This document shows, in pieces, positions 1 to 10,248 of a stretch of 64,000 nucleotides of DNA. The translations under genes and the position numbers were made by a program. The notes under the pieces are model-generated. The model searched no databases. It was not told where the DNA came from and saw only the letters and a program-made list of their open reading frames with translations. Position 1 is the first letter of the stretch. Each line of letters opens with the position of its first letter. The stretch comes from Salisapilia sapeloensis (lineage: Eukaryota; Oomycota; Peronosporomycetes; Peronosporales; Salisapiliaceae). The stretch spans positions 1 to 64,000 of the forward strand of contig JAADVB010000010.1 of assembly GCA_023334545.1 (NCBI GenBank), written 5' to 3'.

Positions 1-990
1 CCGAATACTAGACTTAGCGTTTCTATATACCTACTAAATCCTAATACAATCTCCTTAACCTTCATCTTAGTATGGAAAGGTCTAACGACCATTCATGTTC
101 CTTGTACCTTTGTATTTGCATCACATGTTCCAATACAAGGCCCCACTTCAAGATCCGGAATGTTACCCCAGCTTGGGATACATTCATGTAACTTCTCGTT
201 ACATACGAACTTGATCTGCATTAATAACACCTTCTCGCGCGTTTATTTTCGACTACTTTTGTTGCGCAAATTTTTTAAATGAGGGAGTTTTAAGTGTTTG
301 CAGACTAATCACATACGCAGGTAAATATAAGGCGCGTGGCTTACATAATAAACTTGAACTTTGTATGTAAGTCAATTAAGTGCAAATTTAAGTTCCCTTT
401 ACTGATTATTGTAGGTGTAAATATCTCTATTATAAAAAATATAAGCCGTCTGCCTTAAGTTCCCATACATTTGCCAAGTATATTTTACGAAAGTAGGATA
501 ATGTTGCATTAAAATTTAGCTCTCATTCAATCGAACATGATGCGAAAGAAGTAGAATGCTGTGTCCGAATTCATGGATCTGTAGTTCTATAGAGTCGTGC
601 TTAAGAAAATAATGCAAAAATATTAAAATGTTCTGAATTTGAAGAGATGATTGTGAATGTAAAACAACGCATTCGATCCGAACAGCTTAAATACGATAGC
701 GACCACAGTTTTTTGCATATACCTACCCTTACCCTATCCGATAGATATCCGATCTGGACCTTATCCGGTAACGACCAGGCTCTTGTGGTGATAACGGTGC
801 TGACAGTAGGTCCTCATTCTCTAGCTTTATTGGCTGACGAGATATAGAGTCTCAAAGTCGCTTGCGTGGTTTCATTGGGCCAGCACTACAGTAGATTTTC
901 CATCTGATTAACTTGATTTTTGTATAGACGTGCGAAGCTAGAGAAGAATCCAATCTAAACTTCCACTGCAATATCACAAGGAAGAACGAG
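1..990. other. AT-rich intergenic region upstream of the ALIX-like gene
   Basis: No convincing gene is present. The first 640 bases are AT-rich with many short A and T runs and frequent stops in all frames. The longest open frame (647-847) has no recognisable features. The last ~150 bases should hold the promoter and 5' leader of the gene at 991. Confidence 0.6.
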
Positions 991-3798
991 ATGCTTGGAA
1001 TCGGATTTAAGATCAGCGATACGCCGTTGGATGGCCTCAAGCGACCACTCGAGGAATACATCAAGCGCGAATACTCTACGTCAGAGTCTGGAAGTAGGTC
1101 GGACGAGCTATCGGAAGAGCACCGTGAGGCGTTGGACCGATTCTTCTCGCTCAAGGCCGACGTTGACGCTGTGCGTACAGCCTCAACACTATCCCGCCAC
1201 GTCCTGCTTCAATATTATGCTCAATTGGAACGCATGGCTGCTCGATTTCCATTACAAGAAAACTTAAATAGCTCTCGACCTGGTCTAAAGCTCCAATTTA
1301 CTTGGAATGATTCGTTCTCTCCTCGGAAAAAGATCACGCAGTCTAACATCAAGTATGAACAAGCGGCTATTATGTTTAACTTTGGTGCACTGGAAAGCCA
1401 ACTAGGCGTACATACGGACCGAAACTCGGCGGAAGGATTGAAAAACGCTTGCCGACATTTTACGCTAGCGGCCGGTGCGTTCGAGTACGTGCACGAGAAG
1501 CTCGTTCATGATCTTCCGGGTGCTGCGACACCTGATTTAAGCCAAGAAGGCCTGGGCATGCTCCGCCACTTGATGCTAGCCCAAGCTCAAGCCTGCTTTT
1601 ATGAGAAAGCGATTAAAGACCAGATGAAGCATTCTATTAAAGCCAAGCTCGTTGCACAGGCGCACGACATGTACAAGCAAGCATTACGCTACTGCACTTC
1701 CTCCAAATTGGTACGCTTGATCGACAGGTCGTGGGCGATGCATCTCAGTTTCCAGGTCGAGTGCATGGCGGCAGCTACGCAGTATTGGGCGGCTAAAGCT
1801 GCGAATGATCGTGCAAAGACGTCTGGTGAGGGCTACGGAGAGGAGATTGCTCGGTTGACGGCAGCTGGTGCCCGTTGCAAAGAGGCAGTCAAGATTGCGT
1901 CCGAGGCCAAGTTGCCTAACTCGCTCTTGCAGTCGGCAAAGTCATTGCAAGATGTGTCCAAGGAAAGCCTTGACGCTGCTCAAAAGGACAATGCTAGTGT
2001 TTACATGGAGCAAGTGCCTAACTTTGGAGACTTGGCAGAAGTCGATAAGGCTTGTATGGTATCTCCGACGCAATTGAGTGCAAGTGAGCTACAGGAAGAA
2101 TTGAAAGAAGATTTATTCGAGCCTTTTGTACCGCGTGCAGTCCTTGAGAAGGCTGCGAATGTGAAGAAGGAAATCGAGGAAATGCTTCAGAAGGCAAAAG
2201 CCAAGGTGGATGAACGTCAGGATCTGTCAAAAAAGACACTGCAAGAGCTCGGACTCCCTGCCTCGATCGAAGCATTCGAAGACACGAGTGACAATGGCAT
2301 CCCAGCGAACGTCTGGCGTCGCATCGAGCAGCTCCAATCCTTTCATCACTTTTCAGATGGAGAGAATGCAGTGAGAATGTGGATAGACAGCAGACTACAA
2401 GAGAATCAGGGCGTCTCGGATGCGGTGGAGAATAAATTGCGCTTGATTGAAGACACACTTGCCGAAGAAGAGACCGAAGATAACGTCTGTCGTCAAAACT
2501 ATGGCAACGAGCGCTGGCTAAGACCCGTGTCGAGTGCGTTGAACCAGGGCTTTCGAGCCGACGTCGATCGGTACTACCGTCTCTTGCGTGAAGCTAAGCA
2601 GTCGGACGAAGTCGTACGGCAGAAGTATCGCGACAATGAACACTTGTTGCGCCTGCTCTCTCAATCCAAGCAAGAGCTCGATGATCAACTGCCGAATAGA
2701 AAGGAAGAGGGGTCCACTTGCAATATGGAAATCACGGAACTTTCAGATCTACTGGCAAAAGTCAATGCTCTTTCAGAGGAAGAGAATCAATTGATCCAAG
2801 AATTTGACGCAGCAGTCGACATGCTCAACGTCCTCCCGGTGCTTCTAAACCATGATGATGATGACGCAGCTGATTCTGCCGTTCAAAAGGAGAAGCATTT
2901 CTTCCAGGAACAGTACGTTGATAAGGCAGACACGCTGTGCAGCGAAGAGGAAAGTCTTGTCAACGACATTAGTTCTGTGAACGAACGTTTCGATGCTAGA
3001 AAGGAGCAAGACCCAGTACTCGTATCTCGTCAGGCGTTCCTGCAGCAAACGGGTGATGCTGTAGACGTCTTCCAGCAGCTAGAGTCGCACCTCCAAGAAG
3101 GAGGTCGCTTCTACCAAGAACTCTTTAACCGCATTGAGCAGTTGCGACAGACAGTAGAAGATCATTGCTCTGCGCGAGAGTTGGAAAAGCGAGAGATCGA
3201 GCTCAACCTCAAGGCCGATCAAGACCGTCGCAACCGAGAGGAGGAGGATGCTCGGATGGCACAGCACATGATGCAGAATTTGCAATTCCAGGAAGGTCGT
3301 CCACGAGACAACACGCAGATTCGCAATGACGAAGAGTTTGCTCGGCAGCTTCAGGACGAAAGCCGGCCAAGAGATTCGACGCAAGTTCGACAGGACGAAG
3401 AGCTGGCGAGGCAACTGGCTGGAGAAGCTGCGCAGCGGTATCCTTCGATGGGCTGCCAGAACCACACACCTGACTACGTTCACGTCCAGTCTCAATCGAA
3501 GCCATCTCACACGTACGGTAATACGCAATGGCAGCATCCGTATAGCTCATACGAACAGCAGTATGGATCAAATGCGCCTCCTCCTCCAAATCCGCGCGTG
3601 AGACAGTCTCCATCCAACGCACCACCTCCAGGCCAAGTCATGGGACTCTTCGGAAATTATTATGATCCACAAGCCCCTCCTTCCCCACCAAATCCTACTC
3701 AGCACCAAACGTACGGATACCAGCAATACCCTGGTGCACAACCAAGTGGGTACGACAGTCGTGCCAACCGTCACAGTCCGCCTGGGAGTTCTGTTTAG
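991..3798 (+). CDS. BRO1-domain ESCRT adaptor, ALIX/PDCD6IP-like
   Basis: Single-exon gene for 935 residues. Residues 1 to about 370 form a BRO1 domain, beginning MLGIGFKISDTPL and including KYEQAAIMFNFGALES, a typical BRO1 core segment. The middle (~380-750) is helical and resembles the ALIX V domain. From ~750 there is a charged coiled coil, then a near-duplicate block (RPRDNTQIRNDEEFARQL and RPRDSTQVRQDEELARQL). The tail is Pro/Gln/Tyr-rich with several PPP and PPNP runs, as in the ALIX proline-rich region that recruits partners. Family members bind ESCRT-III and act at endosomes, in membrane scission and in cytokinesis; that role is inferred here. The length is close to animal ALIX (~870). 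The ATG at 991 is chosen because the BRO1 fold starts immediately after it. Confidence 0.9.
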   Translation: MLGIGFKISDTPLDGLKRPLEEYIKREYSTSESGSRSDELSEEHREALDRFFSLKADVDAVRTASTLSRHVLLQYYAQLERMAARFPLQENLNSSRPGLKLQFTWNDSFSPRKKITQSNIKYEQAAIMFNFGALESQLGVHTDRNSAEGLKNACRHFTLAAGAFEYVHEKLVHDLPGAATPDLSQEGLGMLRHLMLAQAQACFYEKAIKDQMKHSIKAKLVAQAHDMYKQALRYCTSSKLVRLIDRSWAMHLSFQVECMAAATQYWAAKAANDRAKTSGEGYGEEIARLTAAGARCKEAVKIASEAKLPNSLLQSAKSLQDVSKESLDAAQKDNASVYMEQVPNFGDLAEVDKACMVSPTQLSASELQEELKEDLFEPFVPRAVLEKAANVKKEIEEMLQKAKAKVDERQDLSKKTLQELGLPASIEAFEDTSDNGIPANVWRRIEQLQSFHHFSDGENAVRMWIDSRLQENQGVSDAVENKLRLIEDTLAEEETEDNVCRQNYGNERWLRPVSSALNQGFRADVDRYYRLLREAKQSDEVVRQKYRDNEHLLRLLSQSKQELDDQLPNRKEEGSTCNMEITELSDLLAKVNALSEEENQLIQEFDAAVDMLNVLPVLLNHDDDDAADSAVQKEKHFFQEQYVDKADTLCSEEESLVNDISSVNERFDARKEQDPVLVSRQAFLQQTGDAVDVFQQLESHLQEGGRFYQELFNRIEQLRQTVEDHCSARELEKREIELNLKADQDRRNREEEDARMAQHMMQNLQFQEGRPRDNTQIRNDEEFARQLQDESRPRDSTQVRQDEELARQLAGEAAQRYPSMGCQNHTPDYVHVQSQSKPSHTYGNTQWQHPYSSYEQQYGSNAPPPPNPRVRQSPSNAPPPGQVMGLFGNYYDPQAPPSPPNPTQHQTYGYQQYPGAQPSGYDSRANRHSPPGSSV

Positions 3799-4178
3799 GA
3801 CATCTTTTTTTCAAATCGGCGCCTAGTCTCAAAAAGTAACCGAAATTTCATCTTTGCTTGTCCATCGCATATCAGCGTCTTGATCTTCTTCCCATGATGA
3901 GATGCAAGCATGGGACTCGATTGTAGAATTCAGCACACTGCAAAAGGCAGGCATGAGGCCTTTTGGTGCGATGCAGTTTCCCAACAAACGTGCTTTTGTA
4001 TACAACATTTCCCATGGAGAATATTCCATACTGCCGCGATCTACCACAAAGGTGCTAGCTAGTCGATACCTGCACAGCAAAGCATTCTACAGAGGTCGTG
4101 GACCGAATGGCAGTTCATTCCAAGATTTACTGACCACCACTCAAGCTACTTCTCAACTCATTCAACCAAGTGTCCACG
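3799..4178. other. intergenic region between ALIX-like and cysteine-rich genes
   Basis: 380 bases without a supportable gene. It must contain the 3' end of the ALIX-like transcript and the promoter of the cysteine-rich membrane protein. Open frames on both strands are short and featureless. Confidence 0.5.
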
Positions 4179-5777
4179 ATGCGTCTCCGGCCGATGATCC
4201 AATGTCTTCCGCTCATGATAAGTCTAGTGATGTGCTCTGTCTTCCTGCAAGTCTCACACGGAGAAGACATTGATATCTGTACGACCTACGTCAACAGTGC
4301 TGAAGAGTCAATGGGGGTAAACGCAGTCGAGGATCTTTCTTGTATCGAAGATCCGTCGGACACGCTAGGGTGTTTCCGTCAAATATGCCGCCGTTGCCGC
4401 TTACCAGACTATAGCGACGAAGCGCCAGAGTACCGCTTCTGCTCCGACATCATAGATGACTCTTCGATTCACTCCAATTCAAGCGCCAATGATCCGGCGT
4501 TGAATGTTTCTTGTCCAAGTCTCGTTTCGAAAGGAGACAAGGCTGTGGGTATTACGGCCGAGTTTGATGAGCTCTGCAGTACTGTCGGTGGGTTGGGCTG
4601 CTTTGGTGTAGAAACCAATACTTCTTGCAGAATGTGCAAGATCATGGAAACGCCTCAAAGCCGCCACTTGAATCCGTGCTTGGATGTTCCATTGAATGCA
4701 AGCAGCAACTCTTCCAGTGGCTCCGTTTCAGTAGGAGATTACCTTTGCCCAGAACTCGTATCCGTTGGTGATGCCAGTGTTGGCATCTCGGCATACTTTG
4801 ACGAAGACTGCTTGGAGGAAACTGGCATCGGGTGTTTCCCTCCGACCGACGGCTATGCTTGTCGCTACTGTAAAACGAAGGAAACGAAGGAAAGCATGTA
4901 CTTTTTGCCATGCGATGATGACATGGATAGCTCTGATAACTTTGTCATCGATGAATGCGCCGCTCAAACTTCCGAAGGTAACAACAATGTCGGCATCTCA
5001 GCCTTTGTCGATGAAAGCTGTGAACAAGGCGGTCTGGGTTGCTTTGTTGCGGAAGACAGCTCGAGCAGTAGTAACTTGATCTGTCGCTACTGCCAATTCC
5101 AAGAAACCGATCAAAGTCGCCACCTTCTTTCTTGCCCGCGGAAACCTCAGGACGACATGACCGATTTTTGCCCGAGCAAAGTTCCTGTAGGAGACAAAAC
5201 GTTTGGGATCAGTGCATACCTGGATATGAACTGTGTGGATGGTGGTTTAGGCTGCTTTCCTGAAGGTAACTGTCGTTTCTGCCGCATTGGACAGCAGAAC
5301 GAAAAGAACGATCAGTTTGTGCCGTGTCCGATTGACTGCCAGATGTACGTGGACGAGACTTCATACTCCAGCGTTTCCTTTATCATTGACGATCGCTGCG
5401 CCGGAGATGCTTCGAGCGAATTGCCTGGATGTGAAGCGGGCACATCATGCCGGTTGTGCCACACATCCAAGAAGAGCGAAAGCTCTGACCTGTTGTATTG
5501 CGAGGTGCTAGAAGGTCTGAAAGAAATACTGGCTAAAGATGGAAGTGGTAGCATCGCGGAAGCCACTGGTGTCAATACTCGGACGCAAAATGGAAGTGAA
5601 GATAACCTTCAAGGATCCGTCTACTGGGTATTGGCAGGCATATTCACGATCGCCCTAGTGGTGGCCATCTTCTCGATGTTCCTGATTTCCAAGCATCGTG
5701 CTAGATCAAACGAGGAGCGAGTGGAAGACGTGCCGTTTGTCAACAAATTAGACAGCCATCGCATTGCCACGCTATAG
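4179..5777 (+). CDS. secreted-type, membrane-anchored cysteine-rich six-repeat protein (copy 1)
   Basis: Single exon, 532 residues from the ATG at 4179. The N-terminus is a signal peptide (MRLRPMIQCLPLMISLVMCS, cleavage probably near VSHG). Six repeats of ~55-75 residues follow, each with about six Cys in the pattern C-x(5-9)-(V/G)GISA-x(3-4)-D-x-x-C-x(4-6)-GxGCF-...-CRxCk...C. Near residue ~485 a single membrane helix (YWVLAGIFTIALVVAIFSMF) is followed by a basic stop-transfer KHRAR and a short cytosolic tail ending PFVNKLDSHRIATL. The predicted form is a type I surface protein with a disulfide-rich ectodomain. I do not recognise a named domain. A paralogue of identical length lies in inverted orientation at 60832-62430. 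The cytosolic tail motif F(V/I)NKLD is shared, so it may bind a partner or act in sorting; that is inference. Confidence 0.85.
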   Translation: MRLRPMIQCLPLMISLVMCSVFLQVSHGEDIDICTTYVNSAEESMGVNAVEDLSCIEDPSDTLGCFRQICRRCRLPDYSDEAPEYRFCSDIIDDSSIHSNSSANDPALNVSCPSLVSKGDKAVGITAEFDELCSTVGGLGCFGVETNTSCRMCKIMETPQSRHLNPCLDVPLNASSNSSSGSVSVGDYLCPELVSVGDASVGISAYFDEDCLEETGIGCFPPTDGYACRYCKTKETKESMYFLPCDDDMDSSDNFVIDECAAQTSEGNNNVGISAFVDESCEQGGLGCFVAEDSSSSSNLICRYCQFQETDQSRHLLSCPRKPQDDMTDFCPSKVPVGDKTFGISAYLDMNCVDGGLGCFPEGNCRFCRIGQQNEKNDQFVPCPIDCQMYVDETSYSSVSFIIDDRCAGDASSELPGCEAGTSCRLCHTSKKSESSDLLYCEVLEGLKEILAKDGSGSIAEATGVNTRTQNGSEDNLQGSVYWVLAGIFTIALVVAIFSMFLISKHRARSNEERVEDVPFVNKLDSHRIATL

Positions 5778-5809
5778 TTTCGCAATAATTCTTTCGAATA
5801 CAAGCCAAA

Positions 5810-6052
5810 ATGGAGTTCTGCAAATACTTGATTGCCTTCATCTTCGCTACGAATGCCGCTTCATCTTTACAGCCCCAAGGAATAACTCTGCATTACAACA
5901 GAAGAAGACACGGCCACAAGACACCATCGGTTCATGCCGTTGCAGAACACAAAGTCCAAAAGTATTTGATCTTGCGGCAGTTGACTTTGATGTTTATTTT
6001 GATAGTCTTTTTAATTGCAAAGCTATCTCGTCCTAGCTTTGCTCAACTCTGA
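5810..6052 (+). CDS. possible small secreted protein (weak)
   Basis: An 80-codon frame opens with ATG 33 bases after the stop of the cysteine-rich gene. Its start (MEFCKYLIAFIFATNAASS) would serve as a signal peptide, followed by a basic stretch (YNRRRHGHK) and a second hydrophobic segment near the C-terminus. It has no RXLR or LFLAK motif. It overlaps the 3' end of the zinc-knuckle gene on the other strand by 10 bases and may simply be 3'-UTR sequence of the upstream gene. Expression evidence would be needed before accepting it. Confidence 0.2.
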   Translation: MEFCKYLIAFIFATNAASSLQPQGITLHYNRRRHGHKTPSVHAVAEHKVQKYLILRQLTLMFILIVFLIAKLSRPSFAQL

Positions 6053-7943
6053 TGAAGATCCACATGTTGAGCCTGCTCAATCGCCGGTTCAGACGTTTCA
6101 TCAGATTCCAAGTCCCGTTTCACTTCCGCGCGGGACGAGTCTTGGCTCCCGCGACTCGGTCTACCTCCGTGTCGAATGCATAACAAATTTCGCACTGCTC
6201 CTTTGTTACAACCTGGGTGTGTGCATCGTTTGCCACCGCCATGGCGCGTGCAATACGTGCCACCCACAGCGCTTCGGCTGCAATCTTCAAACTGGCAGCG
6301 CTGACCGCCGCCATGCGCAATGCACTTGCCCCCTTTTAACGCTCCTTTCTGGCATCCCTCTACACTACAACGCCGAATGCCCCCGTGCGCACCACACAAG
6401 CCACTCGTCAATGCCGACTTGGTGCACCCATGACGTTTGCACCGTTTGCCTATGGAATAAAAGTAGCAACGCCAATGTTAGTTAAGCCGACGATGGTGCA
6501 CATGAAAAGACCAAGAGATAGCTGAGCATGAAGCTATAATGGGGCAAGAAGAGCGATCTGAAGGCGTTGCGAGACTTAAAAATCATGACACGTAGAGTGT
6601 AGGTAGTGCTGAAACTCATCAGATCATCCAACTGGTTGAAAGGTTCATTCCCCCAATTGGCTCTAGTTTTCCTCTTCCCACACCCAGCTTTTGAGTTCAG
6701 ATAGTGGATGAAGGGTCAGGATTTGCACATAAGAGAAGCAGCAAATCCTTCGCCCTTGATCCATCCCCACTTTTCGAAATACATAAACACAAAAGCCCGG
6801 TACGTACCTCCGCCGTGCAAAGCGCACAGACCTCCTTTCTTGGCGCTCGATGTGCAGCAGGATATCCGACAGCGCACGCCTACACAAGAACGTTTAGTCC
6901 GTGTTCATTTCGTTTAGACCAATATGGAGTCGAATTCGTAAAGGCTGTGGCATCGATTGAATGAGCTCCCAGCCTTTCTTTCGACATTATATGCAATTGC
7001 GCGTAGTACTGATGACATGCAGATACACATAATATGCAGGTGCCATGTGAGACCCTTTCTTTCGTGGTGTGGTCGCTATTCCGTAGGCACCACCGCACAC
7101 AAGGCGCGTGAACTTATAATTACAGCCTGTAGCTCTGGAGAGCGTACGAGACTCCAATCGAATCGAAAAGATAAACACAGCTTCCACGTATGGTGGAATG
7201 CAGGATAGTCGTAATCTTAGGTCCGAAAACGGTGGAAATCGTGTCCGCCGGAATTTACGGTATTTTGATCACTATCCCGTCCATCACGGTTTTTAACATT
7301 TTAAAAAGCATGGCGGTAACTGTGACTTTTTCGTTCAGTGGAGATAGATACATTCGCCATGCATAGCACCTCGAATCGTACGCCTCCACTATGCCCCGCA
7401 TTCCCATACGTTCGTATCGAATGGCAGACCATCGTCGCTCCTTTTATGGAAGAGTACTATGGTCCACCCAGAAGCAAAATGTGCATGTAGAGACGATGCA
7501 TGGCACCAATGTTAAATGCTTGGTTCATCTATTTTCCAGAACGGCATGCTTTGTGTGCCACGATCGCCCCGTAAAAGGATCAGTCTCCGCCTCATGTGAT
7601 AACAAGTTGTAAACTGTACATCGTTGGACATGCAATGGATTTCATGAATGCATGTACCTCCTCCGTGGCTCACGCAATAGCCTCCTGTCTTCGCGTGCTT
7701 GGCACATCCTTCCGCCCGACAGCGCCGGCTCCGATCCTCGCTGTGGACTTCGCAGTAGTAGTGGTATCGTGATCGCGGGGGCTTGTAACAGCCCTGCTGT
7801 CGGCAGTAGGTTCTGTCCGGGGCCGGGTCCGGCGTGCCGTCGTCGTCCTCGGCGTCCTCTTCCATGGGCTCGGGGTGGATGATGAACGACAGACTCATCC
7901 GGTTGAGCTGACTGCTGTAGGAATCCGAATTTTTGGCACCCAT
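6043..7943 (-). CDS. WRKY19-like zinc-knuckle repeat protein, two exons with a 1.2 kb intron
   Basis: Exon 1 is 7943-7658 and exon 2 is 6449-6043, giving 230 residues. The donor (GAG|GTACAT) and acceptor (ATAG|GC), with a CTAAC branch-like site just upstream of the acceptor, join in phase to restore GGG-KRC, so the repeat reads straight across the junction. The protein has an acidic N-terminus with MSLSFIIHPEP, then about six repeats of the form RC-x(3-4)-C-x-K-x-A-x(3)-G-x-C-x-x-HGGG, each expected to bind zinc. The repeat type matches the C-terminal region of Arabidopsis WRKY19 and its oomycete homologues. MSLSFI recurs in the paralogue at 23195-24172 (AMSLSFIVDNP), supporting a common origin. 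Function is unknown; nuclear nucleic-acid binding is plausible. The intron is 1,208 nt against 50-80 nt elsewhere. Confidence 0.75.
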
Positions 7944-8527
7944 CTCGATAAATAATTCGACTGTCGAAGTAGTGCCACGGGACGGCGGAAACCGCTAGGT
8001 GAGGAAAAGTTTGATTCTTAAGTTTTTCAAATATTGCAGTCTTACCGGCAGAATATTCAGCCAAAGCAAGGGCTGCGCGACGCTGGTCCGGTCGAAAAGA
8101 AACTTTGAGCAATGGCGCTGGGCAAAGCTCAGGCGATGGTGGGAGTGGCTTCAACTGTGCAAGTCACCAAGATAAACTTCCACCCAAAGCCAGACACTTT
8201 CGACCGGTCGAACTCGCGCGTATCAGGTTAAAGTCAGGTCGCCACGACTCGCAGACGTGGATGTGGAAACTGGTGACAGCCCGGCAGAATCGGACGTGCG
8301 TTCGGGATCCTGCCTTTCTCTATTCACTCCGCCACGGAGATAAATTATTCCTCCGGCATGCTCTCTTGGCCAGGAAGGCGATATTTCGCCTCATCTTTGT
8401 CATACGTGCATGTCACATGAAGGTGGTACGATCGTGTAAAATGTTTAGTTTGGTGAACACAGAGCTGGCGGCGTCATACCGGAGGCAGGTCAAAACCCTT
8501 CCTGTATTATCTCTTATACAAAAGAAC
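7944..8527. other. intergenic region, CSN3 3' end to zinc-knuckle promoter
   Basis: 584 bases between two minus-strand genes. No coding frame with recognisable content was seen. It should carry the promoter of the zinc-knuckle gene and the terminator region of CSN3. Confidence 0.5.
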
Positions 8528-10129
8528 TTATTCCGCCGTCTCCATCTCGCCGTCTCCACCCTCCATCCCGTGCGATCGGTCGGACGATCCTGATGACTTG
8601 AACTTGTCACTCGTAACAAACTCTGCATCCAACTGCCGGAGCTGCTGGGCTACAGAGCCGACCATCTCGACGCCTTCCAAGAGTTGGACGAGGTCCCCAT
8701 CGCTCGATGTCGTCTCGTCCGTCTCGAATGTAATGACGCCGGACGCCCGGTCTACGGATGCGGACAATCTTCGCTCCGCCACTAAACGAGTAACGAGCTT
8801 TTCACTTTTCAGCTGGCCGGGCCCATCTTCCACGCCGGCAGACGAGGCCAGTCCGAGATGAATTGGCAACTGCGCAAGTGGGAGCTTCACAAATGTACGG
8901 TGGAGTTGTCGTAGTCTGTGCTCGTACACTGCCTCCAAGCACTGCTTCGCCAGTCCTGCATCTCCATCCGCCTCGACCTTGTCCTTCTGCTGTCGGAGGA
9001 TCTCTCGAGCCTTTTCTTGCCCTTTCATGCCACTGTTGAATCTGCAGCTATCACTTAACGCAATAACGAACTCTTCATGCCATCCAGACGACGTCTGCTC
9101 GATGCGGGCCACTGGGAAGGATGTGTACTTTGGAAGAGTTAGGACGCTGCCGTGCGAGATGAAGTGCACCAAAAGCGCCTTCTTGTACGCTACGACGGCA
9201 AAGGCGGAGAGAGTGATCGCAGGCGCTGTCACTGCTAACAGTAGAAATTCCTCTGCCTCCTTCCACCGCTTCTCTCCAATCAAAAGCACTCCTCCAAAGT
9301 ACGCATACCGCATGAAATCGACTGTCGAAATAGAGTTCTTGTCAGGCAGCTCGAGGATCGGTCTGTCGTATGGAAAAATAAAGAATGAGGGTAAAGTCAA
9401 TACACCAACATGTATTCAATACGTACACTTGTAGCAAGTTGGAAGCAGCAAAGTAGGCCTTTGCTCGCACGCAGACATGGAAAAAGTGGCCGTGTAGGGG
9501 CGTCAAGACGTTTGAGTTTTGTCCGTGCATTCGAGTTAGGAGGGAACGGAGTGGGAAGACAGTCGCCAAGAAGCACTTTCGGGACTCTGCCATTTGGACG
9601 TACCGCTCACACAGCTTACCGACTACACAATTGCGTTCAATGTGAGAATGATACTTTTAGACCTTACGGATGCAAATATAAAAGTACCTTGTGCCATTTC
9701 TTTCATCACGACCGACACTGGTACTTGGTAGAAGAAATGGGACAGCTGGGCCATTGTCGACCGCTCCAGCTCGCTGTATTGTGCATCGTTTTGTCCGTTC
9801 TGTTGTTGCTGCCAGCGTCGAAGTTTCGCTGTCTTGGTTTCGCTAGTACAGACTGCTAAGACCATCTCAACCATTATACCTATATTTTTATAGACGTACA
9901 GCAAAAGAGAGCAGCAGAACGGCTTTTGTTCGACCGCTAGCGCGTCGTGTCGAAGCGCAAGATCGACCTGCTCGACGGTAGCCTCCGTCAGCGCAGCACC
10001 GAGTCCTTCGGTGGAGTTCAACTCGCGGCACAGCGAAAGGTCTGGCTGTTTCCGGTCGTTTTCGCTTCCAGCATCGGCCTCGACCTTTGTCAGCAGCGCC
10101 TGCAGCGGTCCCCATGCTTCCGTATCCAT
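8528..10129 (-). CDS. CSN3: COP9 signalosome subunit 3 (CSN3)
   Basis: Three exons (10129-9688, 9622-9427, 9362-8528) encode 490 residues; all junctions keep phase and the two introns are 65 and 64 nt. The product is a helical-repeat plus PCI-domain subunit of the COP9 signalosome, which removes NEDD8 from cullin-RING ubiquitin ligases. Diagnostic stretches shared with animal and plant CSN3 are the block around FMRYAYFGGVLLIGEKRW, AYKKALLVHFISHG with LPKYTS, and the PCI part around AKQCLEAVYEHRLRQLHRTF. A winged-helix-like segment (RLSASVDRASGVITFE) follows, then a Ser/Gly/Glu tail. A possible 47-nt intron inside exon 1 was rejected because it breaks the frame. The human protein is 423 residues, so this one has an extended N-terminus. 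Confidence 0.9.
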
Positions 10130-10248
10130 CCTGGTCTTTGCTCTCGATAGTTTTGTACAATTTCGCTTCGGCTATTTCTACCCTCGAGTATAAACCCACG
10201 CTGACCGGAAATACATGGGAAGCAACTTGTTTCTAGCTAGACTCTATG

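Noticed and set aside
5810..6052. Small secreted frame as an RXLR or Crinkler effector
   Set aside because: No RXLR, dEER or LFLAK motif; the frame starts 33 bases after another gene's stop and overlaps a gene on the other strand.
6043..6411. Zinc-knuckle exon 2 treated as a separate small gene
   Set aside because: The apparent start is a TTG and the frame continues upstream through an in-phase splice acceptor that restores the repeat with exon 1.
9888..9934. A 47-nt intron (GTACGT...GCAG) inside CSN3 exon 1
   Set aside because: Removing it breaks the reading frame, while the unspliced frame is open and the full CDS is divisible by three.
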